Part shown: one piece after another, positions 41,812 through 50,235 of the stretch
Position numbering within the stretch: the first letter of the stretch is position 1
Layout of the letters: every line of letters starts with the position of its first letter
Assembly: GCA_016927695.1 (NCBI GenBank)
Contig: JAFGME010000105.1
Coordinates: 1 to 53,581, forward strand
Direction: 5' to 3'
Length of the DNA: 53,581 nucleotides
Origin: Bacteroidales bacterium
Lineage (GTDB): Bacteria; Bacteroidota; Bacteroidia; Bacteroidales; JAFGHD01
Notes under the pieces: generated by a model
The model's database searches: none
What the model saw: only the letters and a program-made list of their open reading frames with translations
Told to the model about the DNA's origin: nothing
Translations under genes and position numbers: made by a program

Positions 41812-44643
41812 TTATTGAGGCACCTGCATTCCATATCCGGCATTGGGAGCCCAGTACTGAATCTTATCGGTATTATCGGTATTGCCGTTCATATTGAAAT
41901 CTCCATTCATGTAGCCTGACAGGCCGACCTGCGAACCCCACACTTCCACTTTATCACCAGAGGTAATCTGCCCGTCGGAATCTCCGTCGCTGGAAACCAT
42001 GCCCCATACTCCGGGAGCAATGAGTTTATGCCCGTTCACTCCTCCGCAAACCTTGTCAGGAGCATTTGTAAAATCATAAGTATACATATTCTGGTTTTCC
42101 TGCAGAGGATAATTGGACATCACAGGAAGATGATTTCTATGGTACACAACGGCATAAACATTCTGACTGAACGGGTAATTGAATTCCAGCGGAGAGGCGC
42201 CGTCAATTCCTACAATGTCGCCGTTATTAAGGATGAAGCCGGCCATTCTGCCAATGCCGGTGGAGCTGACAGCCTGAGCTGACGATCCGGAAGTTTCCCT
42301 CAACTCAACCAAAACCCAGTCAACCACGTTGCCGTTCGGAATGGATGCAACACTTTCGGTACCCGTGTAATACCAGGGAGATGTATTGAAAGGTTGCGAT
42401 AGCGGCAAATGACCGTAAGTGTTCAGGAATTTGTACATCTCCGTCCCGTTGAACGGGCCTTCGAGAAATGCCTTGAGTGCAAATCTCGGCATAGGTGAAA
42501 GCACTTCGGCATAACCGGTGTATCTGTAATAGTTTTGCTTTGTAACAGTGACTGTAATGATATCGCCAATATTGAGCTGCGGGATCGGGATGTTGACAGG
42601 ATTGTTGTTCCCGATGGCAGTTCCGAGAATCTCTCCGTTCACTGTCAAAGCGATCAGGGATCCGAAAGTTGCTGTAACAGGGAAGAAAGAATCACTGGAT
42701 GTCAGGGTGGAAGCATGGCTCACACTGAGTGGGACAGGAACTTCTGAATACACCGTGGTGAAAGCATCCCCGTGATGATGGAAAAGATGATAGGTCACCT
42801 GTTTGTTGTTCGTATTGTAAGGCCAGCTCGATTGTGCGAGGAATATTTTCCCGGCGGCATTGCCAAATGACGGGAGGATGTACTGGTTGCCAAAAGTGGT
42901 TCCGTATTCCGGCAAAAAGCCCGGCCACATATTGTCAAACATACCCCATACATAGGTATCATTCACAAAAGAATAGGACACTTCTGAGGCCGCTGTGAGG
43001 CCCAATGCTCCGGAAAACTGACCATTGTAGGTATATCTGTGGAATTTTTCGGTAAAACATTCACCGCTTAAATTGTACTTTCCTGTGAGGCAGTTTATGG
43101 AAAATACCCAGGTAAGATCGGTATTTGTCAGTCCATTGATATTGGATGAACTATAGGAGGGTTCGCCCCAGCCTGTTGTGGAGCCGTGATCACGGTGCTG
43201 CAGCATGAAAGCTCCATTGTTGACGGCAGTGTTGACCTGGGATGCAGTACCACCTGACCATCCGCCAAGGGCTGAAGGGGTGGCAGGAATATAACCCAGA
43301 CCGTTGGGCCCGAAAAGATTAACCACCGTGGATGTGTTGGTAGCCGTTGACCAGACCGATCCCGGAGAACCGCTGTAGATGGCATTGATCCTGACAGGAT
43401 TTTTACCCATCACATTTTTCCAGAATCCGCCCACCGTTTCGGAACAAATCTGGAACCAACGTTCGGTTTGCCAACCCAGGGCAGTGATCGGATGGTTATA
43501 AAAATTCGGATTGGTAGGGGGAGTCCTTTCATATTTCAGGAATTTACCGATCATCGTATTCAGATGAGTGGCATTCTGGGCGGTCATCCTGGCCAGAATA
43601 AGGTCCGGCAGGTGATTGCCTGTGACATCAGCATAGATGTTATCCGAAACACAATAACTGTTGTATATGGGAGAAACAATGGTGCTGCCGCTTGTGCCAT
43701 AGTCGCCGATGAGTAAAACGGCAACCGGTGGAACAGCCCATGTGTTAATGGCATTGTTGATATAGTTTTCGATCTGTGTGGCATTATTTGATCCGATCTG
43801 TGTGGTTGTAACCACTCCTGTCCTGATTCCCTGAAGATTTCTCCATCTTTTAACAGAGTCGGCCCATGAAATAAAAGTGGCATCGTTAGGAACAATAATG
43901 AGATATTCGTAATCCAGAGTTTCTGTTGGCTCCCTGGGTTTGTCATAATCTATTTCAGGCAGTGAGTTGAAATTAAGCACGGCATCGTAAAGGATGGGGT
44001 CGAACCATCTGCTTCTGAGACGGTCTTCGCCAAAGCGCCCGTTGCCGCCAATAAATTCAACTTCCACCTCTATGTATTTATAGATGATCAACTCTTTGGT
44101 TACAGGGTTATACTGGAAAGGGGTGATTCCAAGGTATACTACATCAAGACCCCTGATCTGTGTGGGTTCTGATACCTTCACAGGTTCAGCCGGATAGAAC
44201 TCATTTGCCGTGTAAATTTTTGAGTTTTTCTCATAGAAAAGCGGCCCGTTGTCGCTATCGAGAGGGATTCTTGGCGCCGGGGCTATTTCTACTCCGCTAA
44301 GGATTTCCGTCCTGGCAGCAATTATACTGTATCGGGCTGTGGCTCCCTGAGGAATGGCAATAAAGCGTGAGGTGCCGGGAAGATCAGGAGCCCCTTCATC
44401 GTTGGGAAGCAACACCCCGGGTATGTGAACACTTTTCATGGGCAATCCGTCTATGTCAACATTTTCCATGAAAACTTCGCTCACTGAAAATACAACCGTA
44501 ACTGAATTGGTATTCTCTTTTGACAGATTGAATCCGTCTTTTCCCCAGGAGTCGGGATAGGTGATCACATCAGCGTGAAGGCTTGTAACGGCGGAAAATA
44601 CGATTACAAGCAAGATACTTAACATTTTGTAGATCCTCTTCAT
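41812..44643 (-). CDS. C25 (gingipain-like) cysteine peptidase with EF-hand-like C-terminal module
   Basis: A 943-residue secreted peptidase. It has a signal peptide (KMLSILLVIVFSAVTSLHA) and a propeptide-like domain (to about residue 245). The C25 domain follows, with H486 in HRDHGSTTGWGE and C518 in FSINCLTGKYN. The 32-residue spacing is close to that of gingipains (H211/C244 in RgpB). An immunoglobulin-like domain follows at about 620-720. Residues 726-943 match the C-terminal module of the 26828-30133 protein and carry two dockerin-like loops (DGDSDGQITSGDK, NMNGNTDNTDK), ending QVPQ. The classical T9SS C-terminal signal is not visible. It is not PorU by its tail. Expected role: extracellular or surface proteolysis. 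It has its own promoter and terminator. Confidence 0.88.
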   Translation of the reverse strand: MKRIYKMLSILLVIVFSAVTSLHADVITYPDSWGKDGFNLSKENTNSVTVVFSVSEVFMENVDIDGLPMKSVHIPGVLLPNDEGAPDLPGTSRFIAIPQGATARYSIIAARTEILSGVEIAPAPRIPLDSDNGPLFYEKNSKIYTANEFYPAEPVKVSEPTQIRGLDVVYLGITPFQYNPVTKELIIYKYIEVEVEFIGGNGRFGEDRLRSRWFDPILYDAVLNFNSLPEIDYDKPREPTETLDYEYLIIVPNDATFISWADSVKRWRNLQGIRTGVVTTTQIGSNNATQIENYINNAINTWAVPPVAVLLIGDYGTSGSTIVSPIYNSYCVSDNIYADVTGNHLPDLILARMTAQNATHLNTMIGKFLKYERTPPTNPNFYNHPITALGWQTERWFQICSETVGGFWKNVMGKNPVRINAIYSGSPGSVWSTATNTSTVVNLFGPNGLGYIPATPSALGGWSGGTASQVNTAVNNGAFMLQHRDHGSTTGWGEPSYSSSNINGLTNTDLTWVFSINCLTGKYNLSGECFTEKFHRYTYNGQFSGALGLTAASEVSYSFVNDTYVWGMFDNMWPGFLPEYGTTFGNQYILPSFGNAAGKIFLAQSSWPYNTNNKQVTYHLFHHHGDAFTTVYSEVPVPLSVSHASTLTSSDSFFPVTATFGSLIALTVNGEILGTAIGNNNPVNIPIPQLNIGDIITVTVTKQNYYRYTGYAEVLSPMPRFALKAFLEGPFNGTEMYKFLNTYGHLPLSQPFNTSPWYYTGTESVASIPNGNVVDWVLVELRETSGSSAQAVSSTGIGRMAGFILNNGDIVGIDGASPLEFNYPFSQNVYAVVYHRNHLPVMSNYPLQENQNMYTYDFTNAPDKVCGGVNGHKLIAPGVWGMVSSDGDSDGQITSGDKVEVWGSQVGLSGYMNGDFNMNGNTDNTDKIQYWAPNAGYGMQVPQ

Positions 44644-44698
44644 AATTGTTCCTTTTTTTAATAATATTTTGAACTTGCTTTAAGACAATAATAATATA

Positions 44699-44706
44699 CA
44701 AAAGTA
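44699..44706 (-). promoter_or_regulatory. -7 box for the C25 peptidase gene
   Basis: TACTTTTG on the minus strand (44706-44699) fits TAnnTTTG and lies 55 bases upstream of the start codon. No TTTG stands at the usual distance, so this is a candidate only. Nothing else was recognised between here and 44905. Confidence 0.45.
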
Positions 44707-44904
44707 TGCATTTATAAATGGATTTTTTTGATTCAGCAGCGCATAAGACTGCCAAAAAATTGTTAATTATTTGTTAAATTGATGAATGACATGTGATTAC
44801 AAACTGTTCAAAGACCCAGACACTCTGTAATTACCGGTAAAATAATGCAAATCAATACATCAGGTTGACCTGCAGTCAGCCTCTGATGGCCGTTAACTGC
44901 CTTT

Positions 44905-44958
44905 GCGATTTTTATGTACCCGGTTGCAATCCGGCATATTGAACCATTCTGTCATCGC
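44905..44958 (-). pseudogene. tRNA-like remnant (no T-arm)
   Basis: The minus strand has ends GCGAT and ATCGC that pair perfectly. Inside them are a D-arm-like GACAGAATGGTTCAATATGC and a CCGG-ATTGCAA-CCGG hairpin much like a tRNA-Cys anticodon arm. There is no T-arm, and the total is only 54 nt. It may be a decayed tRNA-Cys, or chance. It sits about 150 bases beyond the 3' end of the real tRNA-Ser gene. Confidence 0.3.
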
Positions 44959-45045
44959 AGGGAAAATGATATACCAGGATGAATTTTCATGGGTGCATCT
45001 GCCTGTTGTGGCCACCATCAGCATCGGATGATCGGTTTTACATGA

Positions 45046-45100
45046 GTAAAAAAGCCCGCTTTCATCCACCATCAGAGGCCCGGGGGATAGTGAGCGGGAA
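45046..45100 (-). terminator. Possible terminator after tRNA-Ser
   Basis: On the minus strand CCCGCT and AGCGGG are 6-bp complements separated by a roughly 38-nt loop, and the second arm runs into TTTTTT. The loop is long, so the call is weak. Confidence 0.4.
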
Positions 45101-45104
45101 AAGG

Positions 45105-45191
45105 CGGAGAGAGAGGGATTCGAACCCCCGGTCCACTCACGCGGACAACGGTTTTCAAGACCGCCGCATTCGACCGCTCTGCCATCTCTCC
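45105..45191 (-). tRNA. tRNA-Ser (anticodon UGA)
   Basis: The 87-nt minus-strand sequence has the long variable arm expected of class II tRNAs. Acceptor arm GGAGAGA/TCTCTCC carries discriminator G. The anticodon loop CTTGAAA is flanked by CGGT/ACCG (anticodon UGA), and the T-arm has GGTTCGAATCC. CCA is not encoded. The -7 promoter box ends only 5 bases before the first base of the mature tRNA. Confidence 0.95.
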
Positions 45192-45196
45192 GGGGG

Positions 45197-45226
45197 CAAA
45201 AGTACAATAATTTTAGTTCTTCCAAA
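45197..45226 (-). promoter_or_regulatory. Promoter of tRNA-Ser
   Basis: On the minus strand TTTG (45226-45223), an 18-base spacer and TACTTTTG (45204-45197) match the Bacteroidota promoter. Only five C residues separate the -7 box from the tRNA's first G. Confidence 0.75.
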
Positions 45227-45276
45227 TATTTTCAAAACCGGATTCTTTTAAAAAATCACCGGATTCTGATTTACTG

Positions 45277-45307
45277 TTGACATTAAATGAGAGAATGCCT
45301 AATTTTG
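45277..45307 (+). promoter_or_regulatory. Promoter of the GWxTD protein gene
   Basis: TTG (45277-45279), a 20-base spacer and TAATTTTG (45300-45307) form a promoter. The resulting transcript would begin near 45313. It therefore lacks the in-frame ATG at 45287, and the ATG at 45347 is chosen as start. Confidence 0.7.
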
Positions 45308-45346
45308 GTTGCTCATAATAAGTTAATAAATATTTACCCTGCTGAT

Positions 45347-46852
45347 ATGAAAAATATGATATCCCTGAAAACCATACAATTTGCCGGAAGGTGTACCGCA
45401 ATATTTGCCATAGCCTTCCTGTCGGGAATTTATTGTTTGCAAGCCAAAACACTGAAAGCCTACCTTTCTTATTCCACCTTCTACTCACCCACAGAGGGGC
45501 CGTATATTGAAACCTACCTTTCCATTGCCGGTTCAACCGTTCATTATATTGCTGATCAAAACAATCAATTCATAGGGCAGGTTCAGGTTATTCTCATTTT
45601 CAGAAGTGGCGATGAAATAGTGAATTTCGATAAATATACATTGCAAAGCCCCCCTGCGGAGGATACGATAAACAATAATTTCAACTTTCTGGATCAGCAA
45701 AGGTACAAGCTGCCTAACGGAAAGTATACATTCGAAATACAGATATCGGATATGAACTCAGGAAACAAGCCGTATATCCACACCGAAATGTTTGAAATGG
45801 ATTATAGCTCTGCGAATGTGGCCATTTCCGGCATTCAGTATATTGAATCGGCTGTTCCTGTGCAAAGTGCAGGCCCCCTCACGAAAAACGGTTATGACAT
45901 CGTTACCTATGTATCCGATTTTTTTCCTGAAAACAGCAATAAGCTGACATTCTATGCCGAAATATACAATACAGATAAAGCGCTTGGCCCGGACGAAAAA
46001 TTTCTTTTGTCATATTTCATTCAAAATATGGATTTAAACAAGCCTGTGAATGAATACGTCAGGTACAAAAAGGAATCTGCAGCTCCGGTTTCCGTTGTTT
46101 TCAGTGAGTTTGATATCACCGGGCTGAAATCCGGTAATTACTTCCTGATCATTGAAACCCGGAATAAGGAAAACATTCTGCTTTCATCCTGCAAGCGCTT
46201 TTTTCAGAGGAGCAATCCCCGTATGCAAATAAAGCCTGAAGATCTTGAAAAAATGGACATAGCCGGAACATTTGCCGGCCGGATAACCGGTATTGATACT
46301 TTGCACCAGTTTGTGGCATTCCTCGAGCCTATTTCTTCAGAACACGAAAAATATTTTGCCGCCACATTGATGAAAAGCAATGATAAAGAGGTGATGCAGA
46401 GATACTTTTACAAATTCTGGTACGATCGGGATGAAGACAAACCAGAGCTGGCGTGGCTCCACTACCTGAATGAGGTGAATAAGGTGAACCTTGCCTATTC
46501 AACACAGATCAGCAAGGGGTTTGAAAGTGACAGAGGCAGGGTATACCTTAAATACGGACCACCTAATGCCATTTCAGAAAGCTACAACGAACCCGCCACT
46601 TACCCTTATGAGATATGGCACTACTATACCCTCAAAGACGGTCAAAGAAATAAAAAATTTGTTTTTTACACAAAAGACATCGTCACCAACGATTTTGTGC
46701 AGATTCACTCTGATGTTTCCGGAGAACTCTCGAACTACCGGTGGCAACAGGCCATTTACAGCAGGGTGGATGCCGGATTCAATATTGATGAGGGCGTTTC
46801 CGATGACACCTGGGGTGGAAATTCAAAAAAATATTTCGATATCCCCCGCTGA
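45347..46852 (+). CDS. Exported GWxTD domain protein
   Basis: A 501-residue protein. The start at 45347 gives a clear signal peptide (about residues 1-33, IQFAGRCTAIFAIAFLSGIYCLQA) and follows a promoter box. Large beta-rich N-terminal domains (residues about 35-290) precede the GWxTD region at about 340-480. That region has KFWYDRDEDKPELAW and then DRGRVYLKYGPPNAI...YPYEIWHYY, the most conserved part of the family. The GWxTD motif itself is degenerate, as in some relatives. The function is unknown; members are widespread in Bacteroidota and often precede envelope or lipid genes. Here the next gene is an LpxL-like acyltransferase 71 bases downstream. Confidence 0.88.
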   Translation: MKNMISLKTIQFAGRCTAIFAIAFLSGIYCLQAKTLKAYLSYSTFYSPTEGPYIETYLSIAGSTVHYIADQNNQFIGQVQVILIFRSGDEIVNFDKYTLQSPPAEDTINNNFNFLDQQRYKLPNGKYTFEIQISDMNSGNKPYIHTEMFEMDYSSANVAISGIQYIESAVPVQSAGPLTKNGYDIVTYVSDFFPENSNKLTFYAEIYNTDKALGPDEKFLLSYFIQNMDLNKPVNEYVRYKKESAAPVSVVFSEFDITGLKSGNYFLIIETRNKENILLSSCKRFFQRSNPRMQIKPEDLEKMDIAGTFAGRITGIDTLHQFVAFLEPISSEHEKYFAATLMKSNDKEVMQRYFYKFWYDRDEDKPELAWLHYLNEVNKVNLAYSTQISKGFESDRGRVYLKYGPPNAISESYNEPATYPYEIWHYYTLKDGQRNKKFVFYTKDIVTNDFVQIHSDVSGELSNYRWQQAIYSRVDAGFNIDEGVSDDTWGGNSKKYFDIPR

Positions 46853-46923
46853 TCCGCTCTCTCTCTGAGAAAATCATTAATTCTTTTTTCTGTTATTTTG
46901 CAGGCAGAAATACTTTTTACCTG

Positions 46924-47799
46924 ATGCATATTTTGTGGAAAAGACTTGCTGTGGGTTTATTATGGCTTATCTCCCTGATGCCTTTCAGGGTTTTGTATTT
47001 CTTTTCGGATTTTCTTTCCTTTCTGCTGTTCCGTGTATTTAAGTACAGGGAAAAAGTGGTTCTCACCAATCTGAAAAAGGCCTTCCCGGATAAAAATCCT
47101 GATGATATAAAACAAATCGCAAAAAAGTTTTACAGAAATTTTTCAGACCTGATTCTTGAGGTGATAAAAATCAGAAATCTCAGGAAGAAAACCTTGCAGG
47201 AACGGATCACTTTCAAAAACTACCGGATTCTGGAAGATTTGTATGCAAAAAATAAAAGTGTGATAGTAACCATTGGCCATTGCGGCAACTGGGAATGGAT
47301 GAGTATGGCGTTGGAGATGATCACCGGTTATCGGGCTTTTGCCATCGTGAAGCCGCTGAATGATGCTTATTTCGACCGTTATCTTACAAAACTCAGAAAA
47401 CGTTTCAACTCAAGGGGTGGTCTGATTCAATTCAAAAGTGCGTTTCGTGAAATGGTCAGGAATAAAAATGAACTGACCCTTACGATATTTGCGGGCGATC
47501 AAACCCCGACACGCGATGAAATCAACTACCGAACCCGCTTTCTGAACCAGGAAACACCGGTGTTTCTCGGAGTCGAAAAAATCGCCAGGTCACTCGGTTT
47601 TCCGGTTGTTTTTTTTAATATACAAAGATCCGGAAGAGGACATTACGAGGTGGAAATCACCACGGTTTCAGAATTTCCAAAGGAAACTTCTGAATATGAA
47701 ATCACAGAGAAACATGTCAGGCTGTTAGAACAAAAAATAGCTGAGAACCCCGATAACTGGCTTTGGTCGCACAGGCGGTGGAAACATGCGGGAAGCTGA
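46924..47799 (+). CDS. LpxL/HtrB-type lipid A acyltransferase
   Basis: A 291-residue membrane-bound acyltransferase that adds a secondary acyl chain to lipid A or a related lipid. It has an N-terminal hydrophobic segment (about residues 6-35). The catalytic HX4E motif is GHCGNWEW with H119 and E124. A GDQTP stretch near residue 197 and FFNIQRSGRGHYEV follow. Length is normal for the Bacteroidota form. It works at the inner-membrane face, using acyl-ACP. The GT2 gene begins right after it. Confidence 0.93.
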   Translation: MHILWKRLAVGLLWLISLMPFRVLYFFSDFLSFLLFRVFKYREKVVLTNLKKAFPDKNPDDIKQIAKKFYRNFSDLILEVIKIRNLRKKTLQERITFKNYRILEDLYAKNKSVIVTIGHCGNWEWMSMALEMITGYRAFAIVKPLNDAYFDRYLTKLRKRFNSRGGLIQFKSAFREMVRNKNELTLTIFAGDQTPTRDEINYRTRFLNQETPVFLGVEKIARSLGFPVVFFNIQRSGRGHYEVEITTVSEFPKETSEYEITEKHVRLLEQKIAENPDNWLWSHRRWKHAGS

Positions 47800-47875
47800 T
47801 TTGCCCCCGCTATTGCGTTATATAAGAAATGGAAAATGTATCTTTACACCCTTCATAAAAAAATGTTGTACGCTA

Positions 47876-48892
47876 TTGAAAGTTGCCGTCGTAATACTTA
47901 ACTGGAATGGAAGGGAATTTCTCAGGAAGTTCCTGCCCTCTGTTATTGAGCACAGCAGGGAGGATGCAGATATTTACGTAGCTGACAACAACTCCACAGA
48001 TGATTCTGTGGAAATTCTGAAATCTGAGTTCGGGGAAGTGAAGATCATCAGAAATGATAAAAACTACGGATTTGCAGGTGGGTACAATGTTGCTCTTGCC
48101 CAGATCGATGCCGATTTTTACATCCTTCTCAACTCTGATATTGAGGTCACTGCGGGATGGATCAGGCCGGTGATCAAAATGATGCAGGAGGATAAGAGCA
48201 TCGTGGCATGTCAGCCTAAACTTTTATCATATTTTGAAAAATCCAGATTCGAATATGCCGGGGCAGCAGGTGGTTTTATCGACAAATACGGTTATCCCTT
48301 CTGCCGGGGCAGGATATTTCAGTCCATTGAAACCGATACAGGCCAATATGAGAAGCCTGCTGATATATTCTGGGCCACAGGCGCATGTTTGTTCGTCAGA
48401 ACTTCTGTTTACAATGAACTCGGCGGGCTTGACGAAAGGTTTTTCGCACACATGGAGGAAATTGACTTTTGCTGGAGGGCTAAAATGAACGGAGGCAGGA
48501 TCATTTACTGCCCGGATTCCACAGTATATCATGTGGGTGGAGGAACCCTTCCCAAAAAATCATCAAGAAAAACCTATTTCAACATTCGCAACAACCACAT
48601 TATGTTGTTCAAGAACCTTCCCCAAAACCGGCTGATCAAAGTACTGATTGCGAGGCTCTTTCTTGATGGGGTGGCTGCTTTTAAATTTCTTGTGGATGGG
48701 GGTCTCCCCGATTTCCTTGCCGTAATAAAAGCGCATTGGCATTTCTTTTTTCTTATCCCACGGGTATTGCAGGAAAGAAAACACAACACAATAATCCCGG
48801 TTGGCGGAGTCTATCGCTCAAATCTGGTTTTCGAATACTTTCTCAAAAGAAAAAAGAAATTCAGCGACCTCGACCCCTCAAAATTCACCTAA
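47876..48892 (+). CDS. GT2-family glycosyltransferase
   Basis: A 338-residue inverting glycosyltransferase if started at the TTG at 47876, which gives KVAVVILNWNGREFLRKFLPSVIEH, the standard start of the family. The frame is also open to an ATG at 47786, overlapping the acyltransferase gene by 14 bases, but that adds a non-matching leader. A TATCTTTA -7-like box at 47839-47846 favours the TTG. Visible are DNNSTDDS and the DxD-type LLNSDIEV, then EIDFCWRAKMNGGRIIYCPDS. This resembles rhamnosyl/mannosyl transferases for polysaccharide or lipopolysaccharide. Start codon uncertain. Confidence 0.88.
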   Translation: MKVAVVILNWNGREFLRKFLPSVIEHSREDADIYVADNNSTDDSVEILKSEFGEVKIIRNDKNYGFAGGYNVALAQIDADFYILLNSDIEVTAGWIRPVIKMMQEDKSIVACQPKLLSYFEKSRFEYAGAAGGFIDKYGYPFCRGRIFQSIETDTGQYEKPADIFWATGACLFVRTSVYNELGGLDERFFAHMEEIDFCWRAKMNGGRIIYCPDSTVYHVGGGTLPKKSSRKTYFNIRNNHIMLFKNLPQNRLIKVLIARLFLDGVAAFKFLVDGGLPDFLAVIKAHWHFFFLIPRVLQERKHNTIIPVGGVYRSNLVFEYFLKRKKKFSDLDPSKFT

Positions 48893-49305
48893 GCCAGCAA
48901 TGCCAGTATTGCAAGCCTGTAAACCTTCAGGCCAAAACCGCTTATGATCCCTGCCACATAAGGACCTGTCAATGACACATGACGATAATCCTCCCGTGCA
49001 AAAATATTGGAAATATGAACCTCAACCACAGGAATCCCTGTTGCCCTCACAGCATCTGAAATGGCGACCGATGTGTGGGTATACCCACCTGCATTAAGAA
49101 CAATACCATCCGCTATTCCTTCGGCAGCCTGTATACGGTCGATGATCCCGCCTTCAAGGTTTGTCTGGAAGTACTCTATGTCCAAATCCCTGAATTCATT
49201 GCGCAACTCCTCCAGAAAACTTTCAAAGCCGGTTGCTCCGTATATCTCTTTCTCCCTTTTCCCGGTGAGGTTCAGGTTAGGACCGTTGATGATCAGGACT
49301 CTCAT
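48889..49305 (-). CDS. aroQ: Type II 3-dehydroquinate dehydratase
   Basis: Third step of the shikimate pathway, dehydrating 3-dehydroquinate. The 138-residue length is standard. The start NGPNLNLTGKREKEIYG carries the catalytic tyrosine Y22. N71 in LNAGGYTHTSVA binds substrate, and H97 is in VVEVHISN. FAREDYRHVS completes the fold. It forms a dodecamer in known cases. It lies alone on the minus strand, its last four bases overlapping the end of the convergent glycosyltransferase gene. Confidence 0.96.
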   Translation of the reverse strand: MRVLIINGPNLNLTGKREKEIYGATGFESFLEELRNEFRDLDIEYFQTNLEGGIIDRIQAAEGIADGIVLNAGGYTHTSVAISDAVRATGIPVVEVHISNIFAREDYRHVSLTGPYVAGIISGFGLKVYRLAILALLA

Positions 49306-49396
49306 AGATTTTTATTTAGATTATTACAAAGCCCGGTCACTGTGAGTGTAAATCCCGGCATTTTTGTATCTCAGGCAAAATTATTACATTTATTGC

Positions 49397-50062
49397 ATGA
49401 ATATCCCGGATTATTTGTTTTCTGCAGTGGAGGATTATAAACTGCTGCTCCTGAAAGAATATCCTCCCGCCGGCACTCTTCAGCTTGTCGCAAACAGATA
49501 CAGGCTCAAATCCTGTGAAAGGTCAGTGCTTTACCGGGGCATTTACAACAAGGATGTATCCATTGCAAGAAAGAAAAAAATGATTTCCTCCACTGAGATT
49601 ACCGGCAAAGCCCTGCATATTGATGCCATGAACCAGGTTTTCACTGTAGCCGGCTATCTCACAGGGCGTTATGTGTTCATAGCATCGGATGGCTTTCTGC
49701 GGGACGCCTCAGAAATTCACGGTGACATTATCCCCCCTGATATTTGTTCGCGGGCATGCTCGCTGATCGTTTCCTTTTTAGAAACATCAGGGGTTGTTGA
49801 GGCAGTTTTCGTGATTGACATCCAGGGCAACATGTTCGAAACAATAATCAACAAACTGAACAGCATACACACAGCAAAAGTGAGAATAACCACTTTCCCG
49901 TCAAAAAAAACGGATGAGCATCTTTATTCATTGTCTGAGGGTTTAATATGCAGTTCGGATACGCAAATCATTGACAGATCACCACTTCAGGCATTTGATC
50001 TGGCAGCATCCACCCTCCTTTTTCATTTTCATCCTGTCTTTATTCAGTTTGCTTATGAATAA
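49397..50062 (+). CDS. DUF434 domain-containing protein
   Basis: A 221-residue protein. The start at 49397 (MNIPDYLFSAVEDYKLLL) is taken over the in-frame ATG at 49364. The N-terminal domain, KEYPPAGTLQLVANRYRLKSCERSVLYRG, matches the DUF434 family. The larger C-terminal part (YVFIASDGFLRDASEIHG and DICSRACSLI) is the part usually paired with it. The function is unknown. It shares the next transcript region with the TPP riboswitch, but the -7 box after its stop suggests separate transcription. Confidence 0.8.
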   Translation: MNIPDYLFSAVEDYKLLLLKEYPPAGTLQLVANRYRLKSCERSVLYRGIYNKDVSIARKKKMISSTEITGKALHIDAMNQVFTVAGYLTGRYVFIASDGFLRDASEIHGDIIPPDICSRACSLIVSFLETSGVVEAVFVIDIQGNMFETIINKLNSIHTAKVRITTFPSKKTDEHLYSLSEGLICSSDTQIIDRSPLQAFDLAASTLLFHFHPVFIQFAYE

Positions 50063-50066
50063 TGCA

Positions 50067-50074
50067 TATCTTTG
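50067..50074 (+). promoter_or_regulatory. -7 box in front of the TPP riboswitch
   Basis: TATCTTTG fits TAnnTTTG, lies 4 bases past the DUF434 stop, and ends 13 bases before the riboswitch. A TTTG at 50048-50051 is only 15 bases away, shorter than usual, so the -33 element is unclear. Confidence 0.6.
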
Positions 50075-50087
50075 TATCAAATTTCCA

Positions 50088-50182
50088 ACAGGGGTGCCCA
50101 TAACGGGCTGAGATCATACCCTTTGCCGGCCGGAAAACGGCTGGCAGTAACCTGATCCGGATAATACCGGCGTAGGGAATAA
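50088..50182 (+). promoter_or_regulatory. TPP (THI-box) riboswitch
   Basis: The hallmark THI-box pieces are present in order: AGGGGTGCCC, GGGCTGAGATCATACCC, and AACCTGATCCGGATAATACCGGCGTAGGGAA. P3 is an extra hairpin (GCCGGCCGGAAAACGGCTGGC). It binds thiamine pyrophosphate and switches off expression when thiamine is plentiful. No T-run terminator is seen between it and the TonB receptor start, so control is probably at translation or by a less obvious structure. Confidence 0.93.
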
Positions 50183-50235
50183 AGGATAGCTCAGCAGGTA
50201 CTTCTCCGGAATGGCAATTTCTTGTAACACAAAAA

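Noticed and set aside
41812-44643. PorU (the T9SS signal peptidase, also C25)
   Set aside because: PorU proteins are longer and lack the C-terminal EF-hand-like module present here; no other por genes are nearby.
44893-45225. 110-residue open frame over tRNA-Ser
   Set aside because: It translates the tRNA gene itself; the reading has no relation to a protein family.
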